This document shows positions 1 to 8,060 of a stretch of 64,000 bases of DNA, piece by piece. Source of the DNA: Sphingomonas sp. NBWT7. GTDB taxonomy: Bacteria; Pseudomonadota; Alphaproteobacteria; Sphingomonadales; Sphingomonadaceae. The first letter of the stretch is position 1, and the number at the start of each line of letters is the position of its first letter. The stretch covers positions 2,007,501-2,071,500 of the forward strand of contig NZ_CP043639.1 of the NCBI RefSeq assembly GCF_014217605.1, written 5' to 3'. The notes below the pieces were generated by a model that was not told the DNA's origin, did not search any database, and worked only from the letters and a program-made list of their open reading frames with translations. The position numbers were made by a program, and so were the translations under genes.

Positions 1-209
1 CCGAGTTTATCCGCCTCGTCGGCTACCGCGCCCGCATCGGCGCTCGCCAACACGCGCTGCACCCCCGCCCCACGCAGCGCGGCTGCGACGCGTGCTAGCA
101 GCGTTTCTCCTTCAAGGACGATCAGCGCCTTGTGTGGCACGCCGGCATAGGCGGCGACGGGATCGACCCCGCCGCGCGAACCCGCGAGGATCAGTGCCGA
201 CAGCGTCAT
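1..209 (-). CDS. MobA-like nucleotidyltransferase, partial (3' end outside window)
   Basis: The 5' part of a gene running off the left edge. The first 69 residues begin MTLSALILAGSRGG and continue with a segment containing PHKALI, which is the nucleotide-binding start of NTP_transf_3 (MobA-like) enzymes: a beta strand, a glycine-rich loop, then a conserved lysine. The variant LAGSRGG replaces the usual LAGG.S.RMG. The start ATG shares an ATGA overlap (206-209) with the stop of the upstream gene, so the two are translationally coupled and read together with the lipid kinase further upstream. Family members transfer a nucleotidyl group to molybdopterin, sugars or alcohol phosphates. The context of a lipid kinase suggests activation of a head group, but that is inference. 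Confidence 0.75.
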   Translation of the reverse strand, partial: MTLSALILAGSRGGVDPVAAYAGVPHKALIVLEGETLLARVAAALRGAGVQRVLASADAGAVADEADKL

Positions 210-1120
210 CGCGAGGTTCGGCGAAACACGGTCCACAGCACGCCGGGGCCGGCCAACACCGGATGCTTCTCGCGCCACGGCGTCAACGCGACGCGTACGC
301 CCGTGTGGCGCTCGATCTTCCACACGCCGTAGCGCGCCGCGCCGTCGAAGGTGAACGCCGCCTTCGCCAGTCGCGCGACGTTGAGCGGCCGCCCCCAGCG
401 TGCGCGCGCGCGCCATGCCGCCAGCCACCGGCGGCGCTGCGCGTTCGCGATCGAGAGCGCCAACACGTCACCCTCGCGATCGAACGCGATACCGTCCGCG
501 GCCCAGGCGAGCGGCAGCAGCGCGCGATACCGATCGGGCGCGTGGGCGATGATCTGCGTTTCACGGCCGGGCGCTTCCACCCGCAGTTCAGCACGATAGG
601 TTTGCCGGAAGAGCGCTGTCCAGAAGTCGAGCGCTGCGCCGCGCCGGGGCCCGAGCGCCGCGGCGAACCGAGCGGCCGTCCGGATCGCAGCTGCGACCGA
701 TCGCTCGACGCGCCCCCTTATCGCCGTATCGGTCGCCCATAAGAGCGCACTAGGCTGTGCGAACCGGCCCCAAACGGTCGTGTCGATCAGGCCACCGCCC
801 GCGGCACGTTCGAACGTATCGAGCGGCATTGTCGCGACCTTCGCGCGGATCGTCGCGCCATCGACGACGATTTCATGGTAGCTCACGTCGGGCCACAGGT
901 ACCGCATGCCCAATTGGCGCAGGACCGAGCCGCGCGGCGAACCGGTCAGCACGTAGAAATCGAGAATGTCGCCCAGCGCCTGCGTGCGGAGCACCGATCC
1001 GTAGAACAGCACCGCGACGCCATCGAGACGCGCGGCCAGCGTGCGCGCCACCTCGCACACCTGTGGCGGCACGTCGCGCGCAAGATCGCGGGCGACGAAC
1101 GCAATCAGATCATCGGCCAT
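206..1120 (-). CDS. Nucleotidyltransferase-like protein of unknown role
   Basis: A 304-residue soluble protein. Around residues 38-58 it has FYGSVLR followed by GDILDFYVL, which resembles the GS-x(~10)-D-x-D metal-binding signature of polymerase-beta-fold nucleotidyltransferases, with the second acidic position as D-I-L-D. I do not recognise the remainder as a named domain. It starts 7 nt after the stop of the lipid kinase gene and overlaps the MobA-like gene by ATGA, so all three form one operon. The pairing of lipid kinase with two nucleotidyltransferase-type proteins suggests phospholipid or sphingolipid head-group modification. Function is not established from sequence. Confidence 0.75.
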   Translation of the reverse strand: MADDLIAFVARDLARDVPPQVCEVARTLAARLDGVAVLFYGSVLRTQALGDILDFYVLTGSPRGSVLRQLGMRYLWPDVSYHEIVVDGATIRAKVATMPLDTFERAAGGGLIDTTVWGRFAQPSALLWATDTAIRGRVERSVAAAIRTAARFAAALGPRRGAALDFWTALFRQTYRAELRVEAPGRETQIIAHAPDRYRALLPLAWAADGIAFDREGDVLALSIANAQRRRWLAAWRARARWGRPLNVARLAKAAFTFDGAARYGVWKIERHTGVRVALTPWREKHPVLAGPGVLWTVFRRTSR

Positions 1121-1127
1121 CGATCGC

Positions 1128-2168
1128 TCAGGGAACGATAAAATCGATTGCCCGGCCGCGCGCGAGCGTCAGCCGTGAGCCGGGATATTGCTCGCCGTCG
1201 AGGATGAAGCCCGCTGACAGCGACAGCGTGAGCCGCGCGAAATCGCGTCGGTGGTAGCCGAGCCGCTCGAGCCACGCCGCCTCCGATCCGGCAAGCACCG
1301 CCGGAAAACTCGTCAGCAGCTGCCGCGGCGGTGCATCGACGCCAAGCACCTTCAGCCCGTCGCGCACCGCGCCGAACGGCTTGATGCCGAGCGGCAGCCG
1401 CTCGAGCGTCGAGGCGAGCAGCAGGTACAGGTCCTGCTCGAGCGTACGCCCGTCCTCGAGCTCGATGCCGACGGGCACGCCGCGGCGCCACGCATTGTCG
1501 CGTCCGGCGAACAGCGTCTGCGCGATCGCGCCGAGCAGCGACATGCCCACCGCCAGCCCCTTGAACGCACCGAGGCGATGCGTCTGCTGCGCCAGGGCGG
1601 TCGCCTTGACGAAGGCCCCTGCGCCGAAGATGAACCCGCTGAGCGAGGGCGCATCCTCACCTTCGCGGGTGATTTCGATCGGCGTTCGCCGCACGATCCG
1701 GCCCGTGTTCGCCGCGGCGATCGCATCGTGCACCGTCCAGTCGGACGGTACGCCGACATCGAGCGCAAGCGCGTTGGTCTTGCCCGATGGAACCAGCGCG
1801 ATCGGCGGCAGTCCGGCGGGGAAATAGGCGTGCGCCGCGCTCAGCGTATCGCGGATCGTGCCGTCGCCGCCGTCGATCACCAGCAGGTCGATCCCATTGG
1901 TCGCGAAGCGGGCGAGCGCGCGCGAAAGGTCTCCCATCGTGTTAGGCGCGGCCCAGTCGAGCTGCGGCGACACCGCGGGCAGCATCCGCTCGCTCGCAAG
2001 GTTGCGGTGCGCGCGCTGATTGAGGATCACGCCGACCCGCAGGCTGTGCGGCGCAGCGAATCGCGTCCGCCGCTCCACCGCCTCGTCACGTACGCGCGAT
2101 GACAGGGTGCCTGCATCGAAGCGCAGCGCACCCGCCAACGGCGATTCAACGAGGCTCGATGGCTTCAA
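1128..2168 (-). CDS. DAGK/LCB5-family lipid kinase
   Basis: A 346-residue lipid kinase of the diacylglycerol kinase catalytic (DAGKc) family, which phosphorylates a lipid hydroxyl (diacylglycerol, ceramide or a sphingoid base) at the inner membrane. The DAGKc core begins near residue 45 (LRVGVILNQRAHRN). The nucleotide-binding motif is LLVIDGGDGTIRD near residue 97, followed by PSGKTNALA, the counterpart of the PxGTxND motif with K replacing T. The C-terminal beta-sandwich is present (FIFGAGAF, GFILDGEQY). The longest frame begins with TTG; a later GTG or TTG nearer the core is possible, so the N-terminus is uncertain. It is first in a three-gene operon with two nucleotidyltransferase-like genes. 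Sphingomonads make sphingolipids, so ceramide is a reasonable alternative substrate, but this is inference. Confidence 0.85.
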   Translation of the reverse strand: MKPSSLVESPLAGALRFDAGTLSSRVRDEAVERRTRFAAPHSLRVGVILNQRAHRNLASERMLPAVSPQLDWAAPNTMGDLSRALARFATNGIDLLVIDGGDGTIRDTLSAAHAYFPAGLPPIALVPSGKTNALALDVGVPSDWTVHDAIAAANTGRIVRRTPIEITREGEDAPSLSGFIFGAGAFVKATALAQQTHRLGAFKGLAVGMSLLGAIAQTLFAGRDNAWRRGVPVGIELEDGRTLEQDLYLLLASTLERLPLGIKPFGAVRDGLKVLGVDAPPRQLLTSFPAVLAGSEAAWLERLGYHRRDFARLTLSLSAGFILDGEQYPGSRLTLARGRAIDFIVP

Positions 2169-2310
2169 CGACGCGACCTTTCAGCAGCCGGCAACACCGG
2201 CATAATACACTTGTTCTCGCCACATGGGTGCTGATTGAGGCAAAATTGGGGGAGCGCGGCGATGGATGCGACGGATGCCCTGTTTCGGCGCACCCTGACG
2301 AGTGCTGCGA

Positions 2311-3012
2311 TCAGTCGTCGAGCTTCGCGCCCGCCCAACCTGGCAGGCTGATCGTCAGTTGCAGTGTCAGCGCATGATCCATCTGCGCGCGCGACCTGCC
2401 GGCGGCGAACCGATATTGGTTGAGGTAGCCGATATCGGCGCTGACCCGCTTCCCGAACGGCACGACGACACCGACGATGTTACGCATCCGCTCGTATCCG
2501 CGGCGCTGCCCCCAGGCGGTCGAATTGGGCAGGATGAAACTCTCGTGGCTGACGAATATCGCCAGCCCCTTCCGGCCGAACCGGTGATTGTAGCGCACCA
2601 GCGGACGGATACGGAACCCGATCTCGCCGCCGCGCGGGTGGAAGCGCTCGTCGATGCGGAAGCGCGTGGTGAACGGGCCAAAGGTGCCGACAACGTGCTG
2701 GCGCAGGCGGTCCTCGTCGTCGGCAGTGTTGCCGTTGTGCGCACCGACCTTACGAAAACCGATGCCGAGCTCGATCTGATCGCTTGCGCGGTAGCCCACG
2801 ATCCCGCCGAACTCGGTCTGGAACAGGCCGCCGGCGCGATCGCCGAAGCGCCCGATTTGCTCCAGCGTCACGCGCACGCGATCGGCGACGGGGACGTGGG
2901 TGTTGATCTGCAGCCATAATTGCTCGTCCTGCTGCTGCGCGGCGGCGGCGCCCGGAAGCAAAATAGCGAGCGCGAGAATCGGCAGCACGATCGATGGCGG
3001 GCGGGCGGACAT
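2311..3012 (-). CDS. DUF2490 family outer-membrane beta-barrel protein
   Basis: A 233-residue protein with a signal peptide (residues 1-25: basic MSARPP, hydrophobic core, AAAAQ cleavage region). It is followed by DUF2490-type alternating strands: QLWLQINTHVPV, an RFRIDERF-type strand near the middle, and RPLVRYNHRFG. The C-terminus has beta-barrel strands (LTLQLTISL), but the protein does not end in a classical aromatic residue. DUF2490 proteins are predicted outer-membrane barrels without a defined function. It is transcribed alone, 142 nt before the lipid kinase gene on the same strand. The intervening DNA holds only a short GCCGG/CCGGC dyad near 2188. Confidence 0.8.
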   Translation of the reverse strand: MSARPPSIVLPILALAILLPGAAAAQQQDEQLWLQINTHVPVADRVRVTLEQIGRFGDRAGGLFQTEFGGIVGYRASDQIELGIGFRKVGAHNGNTADDEDRLRQHVVGTFGPFTTRFRIDERFHPRGGEIGFRIRPLVRYNHRFGRKGLAIFVSHESFILPNSTAWGQRRGYERMRNIVGVVVPFGKRVSADIGYLNQYRFAAGRSRAQMDHALTLQLTISLPGWAGAKLDD

Positions 3013-3143
3013 CGCGTTCGCATAGGATGCCGTAAGTCAGCTGTCATGAACGGCGCGCGCGGATCGGTGGCCCTGCCCCGCCGGCGTTTTGATGCGCATT
3101 CGCAACAATGGGACACAATCGACGTCCGCCTTGTTCATGACGC

Positions 3144-3338
3144 ATGTCGAGGAAACGAGAAGCTGGCGACCGCATCGTCGCCGTTGGGTTGCTGACCCAG
3201 GCGGACGTCGATTCGCTTGGCGGCCGGCTGTCGCGATTATATCCGGTATCCGACGACGACAGTTTCGACGATCTGCTGCGTGCGCTGGATCAGATCCCGC
3301 ATCACGTGAAGGATACGCCCGCCGGCCGCGACCGGTGA
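3144..3338 (+). CDS. Small conserved-looking protein with a NepR-like C-terminal pattern
   Basis: A 64-residue acidic/basic protein lying alone between two minus-strand genes. The middle part reads LGGRLSRLYP, then SFDDLLRALDQ. This spacing of an LxRLY helix followed by an FxDLLRxLD helix recalls NepR-type anti-sigma factors, but the connecting loop is about four residues shorter than in NepR and no phyR or ecfG gene is nearby. I therefore leave it as hypothetical. The ATG at 3144 is chosen because it gives the longest frame with a plausible basic start; there is no strong ribosome binding site. It stops 22 nt before the converging lipocalin gene. Confidence 0.5.
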   Translation: MSRKREAGDRIVAVGLLTQADVDSLGGRLSRLYPVSDDDSFDDLLRALDQIPHHVKDTPAGRDR

Positions 3339-3360
3339 GGGTGCGCGGGTAGCGCGTTGC

Positions 3361-3765
3361 TCAGCTGCTCGCGACGCGCTGCCACTTGAGGATCGTGACG
3401 TAGGTGCGGCCCGATCCTGACACTTCGGGCTCGGTTTCGAGAACGATCCGATCGGCGTCGACAACCTTCACGATTCGGGTGAAGCTGGTGCCGACGCGTG
3501 TGGGGATCGAGCTGAACGCGATGGCGTGATGGACGCGATCCCCCTCGCGTCGCCATGTGCCGGCGTAGGCGAAGAAGTCGGTGAAGCTGTCCGCGGCTGG
3601 ATCGCCGCGAGCGGCCCAGGCGGGATCCATCAGAAACGCGGACATGCGGCCGTCGGCGGTATATTGTAGCTGGCCCGACGGCGGATCGCCGAAGGTGCGC
3701 GTTTCCTCGCCATCGCGCATGTTGACGCACGAAAGCAGCGACCAGGCGCCGATCAGATCGACCAT
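3361..3765 (-). CDS. Lipocalin-like domain protein
   Basis: A 134-residue protein matching the small lipocalin-like (Lipocalin_5) family: it begins LIGAWSLLSC, the G-x-W motif of the first strand. This is followed by GQLQYTADGRMSAFL and YAGTWRREGDRVHH, then antiparallel strands ending VTILKWQRV. No signal peptide, so it is probably cytosolic. A good ribosome binding site (GGAGG) precedes the ATG. It is downstream of the aldehyde dehydrogenase on the same strand but separated by a strong hairpin (3786-3808), so it probably has its own promoter. The ligand is unknown. Confidence 0.75.
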   Translation of the reverse strand: MVDLIGAWSLLSCVNMRDGEETRTFGDPPSGQLQYTADGRMSAFLMDPAWAARGDPAADSFTDFFAYAGTWRREGDRVHHAIAFSSIPTRVGTSFTRIVKVVDADRIVLETEPEVSGSGRTYVTILKWQRVASS

Positions 3766-3785
3766 CGATCGTCCTCCATACGATC

Positions 3786-3808
3786 GGGGCGGCGCCTGGC
3801 GCCGCCCC
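3786..3808 (-). terminator. GC-rich hairpin after the aldehyde dehydrogenase gene
   Basis: An 11-bp perfect inverted repeat (GGGGCGGCGCC / GGCGCCGCCCC) around a single T. It lies 24 nt past the aldehyde dehydrogenase stop and 21 nt before the lipocalin start. There is no T-rich tail on the minus strand, so it may act as a factor-dependent terminator or mRNA stabiliser. Confidence 0.5.
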
Positions 3809-3831
3809 GGGGTTCGAAAATGCCCTCGCGA

Positions 3832-5268
3832 TCAGGCGGGAACGGCTTCCTTGCGCTTCTTGCGCACGATCGTCTGCGCGTTGGTATATTCGAGCAGGCC
3901 CTCGATCCCGCCTTCGACGCCGACGCCCGACTGCTTCATGCCGCCGAACGCCGCCATCGGCGACAGGTGCTGCGTTTCGTTGACCCACACCGTGCCGCTG
4001 GCAATGCGCTGCGCAATCTCGAACGCCTTGTCCTCGTCATTGCCCCACACAGAACCGCCGAGGCCGTAATCGGTCGCATTGGCACGCGCGACGACGTCGT
4101 CCACGTCGTCGAACTTCAAGAGTGGCAGCACCGGGCCGAACTGCTCTTCCTGCACGATCCGCGCGTCCTCCGGCGGATTGTCGAGGATCGTCACCGGCAC
4201 GAAATACCCGGGTACGTCGGCCTTCTCGCCGCCGACGAGGAACTTGTAGCCCTTGTCCTTGGCATCCTGGATCAGCTCGAGCACCCGGGCATATTGCTGC
4301 TTGTTGTTGATCGGGCCGATCTGCGTGCCCTGCTCCGACCCGTCGCCGACCTTCACCGTCTTGGCGTAAGCGACCAGCGCGTCGCGCAGCTGATCGTAGA
4401 TGTCCTTGTGAACGTACATCCGCTTGGTCGCGATGCAGATCTGGCCGTTGTTGCGGAACGCCGCCCAGAACAGCTCCTCGGCGACCTTCTCCACGTCGAC
4501 GTCGGGCATCACGATCGCGGCGTCGTTGCCGCCGAGCTCCAGTGTCACGCGCTTCAGCGTCGGCGCGGCGGACTGCATCACGCGTTTGCCGGTGGCGGTG
4601 GAACCGGTGAAGCTGATCTTGTCGAAGCCGGGGTGGCTCGTCATCCATGGCCCCAGATCGTCGCCGCCGGTGATGATGTTGAGCACGCCGGGCGGCAGTA
4701 GCTCGGCGGCCAGCTCGCCGAATTTTAGCGTCGACAGCGGCGTGAACGGCGACGGCTTCAGCACCATCGTATTGCCCGCCAGCAGCGCCGGACCGACCTT
4801 GAACATCGCCAGGATCATCGGGAAATTCCACGGCGCGATCGCGCCTACGACGCCCAGCGGCACATGGCGCGTCTCGCTGTAGCGATCGTCCGAATCCTCG
4901 TTCACCGTCACCGGCAGGTCGAGCTGCGACGCGGCCATCAGCCAGTAACCAGCGCCCATCACTTCGCCCTGCGACTCGGCGTGCGGCTTGCCCTGCTCGG
5001 TGGTCAACAGACGCATCAGCGGATCGGCATTGGCCATGATCGCCTGGCCGAGCGCCGCGAGCTTCGCCTTGCGCTCCGCGATCGGCGTCGCCGACCAGGC
5101 GGGGAACGCCTTGCGCGCCGCGTCGATCGCCTTGTCGAGATCGTCGCGCGTCGCGTCGGGGACGCGGGCGATCACTTCCTCGTTGGCGGGGTTGACGACG
5201 TCGAGCGTCGCCGAGCCGGCCACCAGCTCGCCGCCGATCAGCATCCGGTAATCGTTCTGAAAGTCCAT
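3832..5268 (-). CDS. NAD(P)-dependent aldehyde dehydrogenase family protein
   Basis: A 478-residue ALDH-superfamily enzyme of full length. Visible motifs are APWNFPM (residues 145-151) with the following KPSPFTP lysine for cofactor binding, the TGSTATGK nucleotide loop near 221, the general-base glutamate in LELGGND (E244), and the catalytic cysteine in NNGQICIA (C278). The protein oxidises an aldehyde to the acid using NAD(P); the substrate cannot be read from sequence. The gene is alone on its transcript. A perfect palindrome TAACAGCTGTTA at 5303-5314, 34 nt before the ATG, matches sites upstream of acyl-CoA genes elsewhere in this window, implying shared control. Confidence 0.93.
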   Translation of the reverse strand: MDFQNDYRMLIGGELVAGSATLDVVNPANEEVIARVPDATRDDLDKAIDAARKAFPAWSATPIAERKAKLAALGQAIMANADPLMRLLTTEQGKPHAESQGEVMGAGYWLMAASQLDLPVTVNEDSDDRYSETRHVPLGVVGAIAPWNFPMILAMFKVGPALLAGNTMVLKPSPFTPLSTLKFGELAAELLPPGVLNIITGGDDLGPWMTSHPGFDKISFTGSTATGKRVMQSAAPTLKRVTLELGGNDAAIVMPDVDVEKVAEELFWAAFRNNGQICIATKRMYVHKDIYDQLRDALVAYAKTVKVGDGSEQGTQIGPINNKQQYARVLELIQDAKDKGYKFLVGGEKADVPGYFVPVTILDNPPEDARIVQEEQFGPVLPLLKFDDVDDVVARANATDYGLGGSVWGNDEDKAFEIAQRIASGTVWVNETQHLSPMAAFGGMKQSGVGVEGGIEGLLEYTNAQTIVRKKRKEAVPA

Positions 5269-5302
5269 CGGTCGCTCTCCAGGTCTGTTATCGCAGCCAC
5301 CA

Positions 5303-5314
5303 TAACAGCTGTTA
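5303..5314. promoter_or_regulatory. Palindromic operator candidate TAACAGCTGTTA
   Basis: A perfect 12-bp palindrome between the DUF4169 stop and the aldehyde dehydrogenase start, 34 nt upstream of that ATG. Closely similar sites occur at 38103-38114 and 44434-44447 beside acyl-CoA metabolism genes. The size and symmetry fit a TetR-type repressor site; the regulator is not in the window. Confidence 0.5.
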
Positions 5315-5325
5315 CGCGATCCGCG

Positions 5326-5514
5326 CTACTGGTCCGATGGCTCTTCGCGCTTCGCGCCGTCGAGCATGCGTGCCTGCCGCTCGGCGTCCTTCGTCGCAGC
5401 CTCGCGCTCGGCTTTGGTACGGCCGAAAGCGACGCGATTGACCGCCGCGGTCTCCGCCGCCGCCTGGCGCGTGCGGGCCTTGCGCGCGCGGCGCAGGTTG
5501 ATCACCTCACCCAT
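5326..5514 (-). CDS. DUF4169 family protein
   Basis: A 62-residue, highly charged helical protein starting MGEVINLRRARKARTRQ and containing NRVAFGRTKAERE, the recognisable core of the DUF4169 family found in alphaproteobacteria. No membrane segment, no known function. It lies 17 nt downstream of nusB on the same strand, so it is probably the last gene of the hisG-hisD-nusB transcript. Confidence 0.8.
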   Translation of the reverse strand: MGEVINLRRARKARTRQAAAETAAVNRVAFGRTKAEREAATKDAERQARMLDGAKREEPSDQ

Positions 5515-5531
5515 GCGCGCCGCGCTTCATG

Positions 5532-5987
5532 TCACGGGCGCACTTCGCGCGCGATGCCGTCGAGCAGGCCATTGACGAAGCCCGCCTCGCGCCGCTCGTA
5601 GAAGGCGTGCGCCACGTCGACATACTCGCTGATCACCGCGCCCTTGGGTACGTCGATTCGCGAGAGAAGCTCATAGGTGCCGGCGCGCAGGATCGCCTTC
5701 ATCGGCTTGTCGAGCCGCTCGAGCGTCCAGCCGCTGGCGAGCCGGCCTTCGATCAATTTGTCGATCTCGCCCGCGCGGGCATGCGCGCCGGTGACGAGAT
5801 CGTCGAAGAAGGCGACGTCCGCTTCGGCATATTCGACGTCTTCGATCGTCGCACCGATGCGATGGTGATGGAATTCGTGGAGCAGCGCGGTGATCGGCGT
5901 CCCCTCCATCTCATATTGGTAGAGTGCCTGGGTGGCGGCGAGACGCGCGGCGGCGCGCGCCTTGGTACGGGCAGCGGTACGGGACAT
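5532..5987 (-). CDS. nusB: Transcription antitermination factor NusB
   Basis: A 151-residue all-helical NusB protein, which binds boxA RNA with NusE (S10) to form the antitermination complex on rRNA operons. The N-terminus carries the typical basic patch and ARLAATQALYQYEMEG. The C-terminal half has LDKPMKAILRAGTYELL and VISEYVDVAHAFYERREAGFVNGLLD, strongly diagnostic. The longer open frame to 6152 is discarded because it would run into hisD and because NusB homologues begin at this Met. It follows hisD by 55 nt and precedes DUF4169. Confidence 0.95.
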   Translation of the reverse strand: MSRTAARTKARAAARLAATQALYQYEMEGTPITALLHEFHHHRIGATIEDVEYAEADVAFFDDLVTGAHARAGEIDKLIEGRLASGWTLERLDKPMKAILRAGTYELLSRIDVPKGAVISEYVDVAHAFYERREAGFVNGLLDGIAREVRP

Positions 5988-6042
5988 GGGCGCGGGCTTT
6001 ACGCCGCCGGCGCGGGTTGGGCCAGTCCCTGCGCGCGTCGTT

Positions 6043-7338
6043 TCAGCGGCGCCCCTGCAGACGCAGCGCGACCGACTGGGCGTGTGCGGGCAGGCCCTCC
6101 GCCGTCGCCAGCGCCACGGTGGCGGAGCCAAGCTTGTCGAGCGCGGCGGCATCGAGCTGGAGGAAGCTGGTGCGCTTCATGAAATCGGTGACGCCGAGCC
6201 CGCTGGCGAAGCGCGCGCGCCGCCCGGTCGGCAGCACATGGTTCGGCCCGGCAACGTAATCGCCGATCGCCTCGGGCGTATGGCGGCCGAGGAAGGCGGA
6301 GCCGGCGTGGCGCAGGCGGTCGAACAGCGGCTGCGGATCATCGACCGCAATCTCGACATGCTCGGGCGCCAGCGCATCGACCAGCGGCATCGCCTCGCCG
6401 AGGTCGCGCACCAGAATGATCGCCCCGCTGCGCTCCCACGCGATCCGCGCCGTTTCGCCCGTCGCCAGCGTATCGAGCTGCCGCTCGACCGCGGCGGCGA
6501 CGGCGTCGGCGAAGCGAGCGTCGTCCGTGAACAGGATCGACTGCGTCGTTACGTCGTGCTCGGCTTGGCTGAGCAGATCGGCGGCGATCCATTCGGGATC
6601 GTTCGCGCCGTCCGCGACGACGACGATCTCGCTCGGCCCCGCAACCATGTCGATCCCGACGACGCCGTAGACCTGCCGCTTGGCTTCGGCGACCCAGGCG
6701 TTGCCCGGCCCCGTCACGACATCGACGCGCGCGATCCGATCTGTGCCCCAGGCAAGCGCACCGATCGCCTGCGCGCCGCCGATCCGCCACACCTCGTCCG
6801 CGCCGGCGAGATGCGCTGCGGCGAGGACGAGCGGATTGATGAAGCCCTTCGGCGTCGGCGTCACGACGACGAGCCGCTCGACCCCCGCCACCTTGGCGGG
6901 GATCGCGTTCATCAGCAGCGTCGATGGGTAAGCCGCACGCCCGCCGGGAACGTAGATGCCCGCGGCATCCACCGCGCGCCACCGCGCGCCCAGGCGCACA
7001 CCGGCATCGTCGGTGAACGCCGTATCGTCCGGACGCTGCTTCTCGTGATAGGCGCGAATCCGCGACGCCGCGAGTTCGAGTGCGGAACGCAGCTCGGGAT
7101 CCAGGCGATCGAACGCCGCGGCGCAATCGCTGAGCGGGACCGACCAACCACCGGCATCGAGGTCGTGGCCATCGAACCGCTGCGTATAGTCGCGCAGCGC
7201 CGCATCGCCCTCCGCGCGGACGCGGTCGAGGATCGCCGACACGTCGCGCGTCACGTCGCCGTCCGATTCGCGGCGCGCGTCGACCAGCGCGACAAAGTCA
7301 GTGGCGAAAGTCGCGTCGGTGGTGGATAGACGGATCAT
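6043..7338 (-). CDS. hisD: Histidinol dehydrogenase
   Basis: A 431-residue enzyme of normal length for HisD, catalysing the last two steps of histidine synthesis (L-histidinol to L-histidine, NAD and Zn dependent). Motifs seen are [37 protein letters not shown] and the C-terminal [16 protein letters not shown]. The ATG at 7338 overlaps the hisG stop as ATGA (7335-7338), which fixes the start; the longer open frame upstream lies inside hisG. The hisG-hisD coupling shows a partial histidine operon; the other his genes are not in this window. Confidence 0.97.
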   Translation of the reverse strand: MIRLSTTDATFATDFVALVDARRESDGDVTRDVSAILDRVRAEGDAALRDYTQRFDGHDLDAGGWSVPLSDCAAAFDRLDPELRSALELAASRIRAYHEKQRPDDTAFTDDAGVRLGARWRAVDAAGIYVPGGRAAYPSTLLMNAIPAKVAGVERLVVVTPTPKGFINPLVLAAAHLAGADEVWRIGGAQAIGALAWGTDRIARVDVVTGPGNAWVAEAKRQVYGVVGIDMVAGPSEIVVVADGANDPEWIAADLLSQAEHDVTTQSILFTDDARFADAVAAAVERQLDTLATGETARIAWERSGAIILVRDLGEAMPLVDALAPEHVEIAVDDPQPLFDRLRHAGSAFLGRHTPEAIGDYVAGPNHVLPTGRRARFASGLGVTDFMKRTSFLQLDAAALDKLGSATVALATAEGLPAHAQSVALRLQGRR

Positions 7339-8000
7339 GCGGCGGCAGCCTCGGTCACCGCGCGGCGGAACGCCTCCACCAGCGGCACCACGCGGCCCGC
7401 GCGCATCTTCATCGCCGCGCGGTTGACGATCAGGCGTGAGGATACTTCGAGGATCCGTTCGACCTCGACCAGCCCGTTCTCCTTCAGCGTGCGGCCAGAG
7501 GAAACGAGATCGACGATCCGCGGTGCGAGGCCGAGCATCGGGGCGAGCTCCATCGCGCCGTTGAGCTTGATGCATTCCGCCTGGACGCCGCGCCGCGCGA
7601 AATGCTGCGCCGTCAGATGCGGATATTTGGTCGCCACGCGCACGTGGCTCCAGCCGCGCGGATCGTCCTGTGCGGCGAGATCGGCGGGCTCGGCGACGGA
7701 CAGGCGGCAATGGCCGATGCCGAGATCGACCGGGGCGTAGAGTTCGGGATAGGCGAACTCGCCGAGCACGTCCGATCCGACGATGCCGAGTTGCGCCGCC
7801 CCATGCGCGACGAAGGTCGCCACGTCGAACGCGCGCACGCGGATCAGCGCGATGCCCGCGTCCTGCGTCGCGAAGCGCAGTGCCCGGCTGTCTTCGTCGA
7901 AGAAGGCCGGCTCGGGCACCACGCCGGCGGCGGCGAGCAGCGGCTGCACCTCAGCGAGAATGCGCCCCTTGGGGACGGCGATGACGAGCGGTTCGGCCAT
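7335..8000 (-). CDS. hisG: ATP phosphoribosyltransferase, short form
   Basis: A 221-residue catalytic subunit of the first enzyme of histidine synthesis (ATP + PRPP to phosphoribosyl-ATP). It starts [11 protein letters not shown] and contains the PRPP-binding segment ending [14 protein letters not shown]. It lacks the C-terminal ACT-like regulatory domain of long HisG, so it should need HisZ, which is not in the window. The ATG at 8000 is chosen from the family start; the frame extends another 124 codons without homology. It is divergent from the DUF2332 gene with 60 bp between starts. Confidence 0.95.
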   Translation of the reverse strand: MAEPLVIAVPKGRILAEVQPLLAAAGVVPEPAFFDEDSRALRFATQDAGIALIRVRAFDVATFVAHGAAQLGIVGSDVLGEFAYPELYAPVDLGIGHCRLSVAEPADLAAQDDPRGWSHVRVATKYPHLTAQHFARRGVQAECIKLNGAMELAPMLGLAPRIVDLVSSGRTLKENGLVEVERILEVSSRLIVNRAAMKMRAGRVVPLVEAFRRAVTEAAAA

Positions 8001-8060
8001 GGCGCGGGCTTTACGGGGCGGGGGATGGAGGCGCAACAAGGGGCAGGAACGGAGGTGCAG

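Noticed and set aside
3144..3338. Calling the small protein NepR
   Set aside because: Only the helix pattern fits; the loop is short and the usual phyR/ecfG neighbours are absent.
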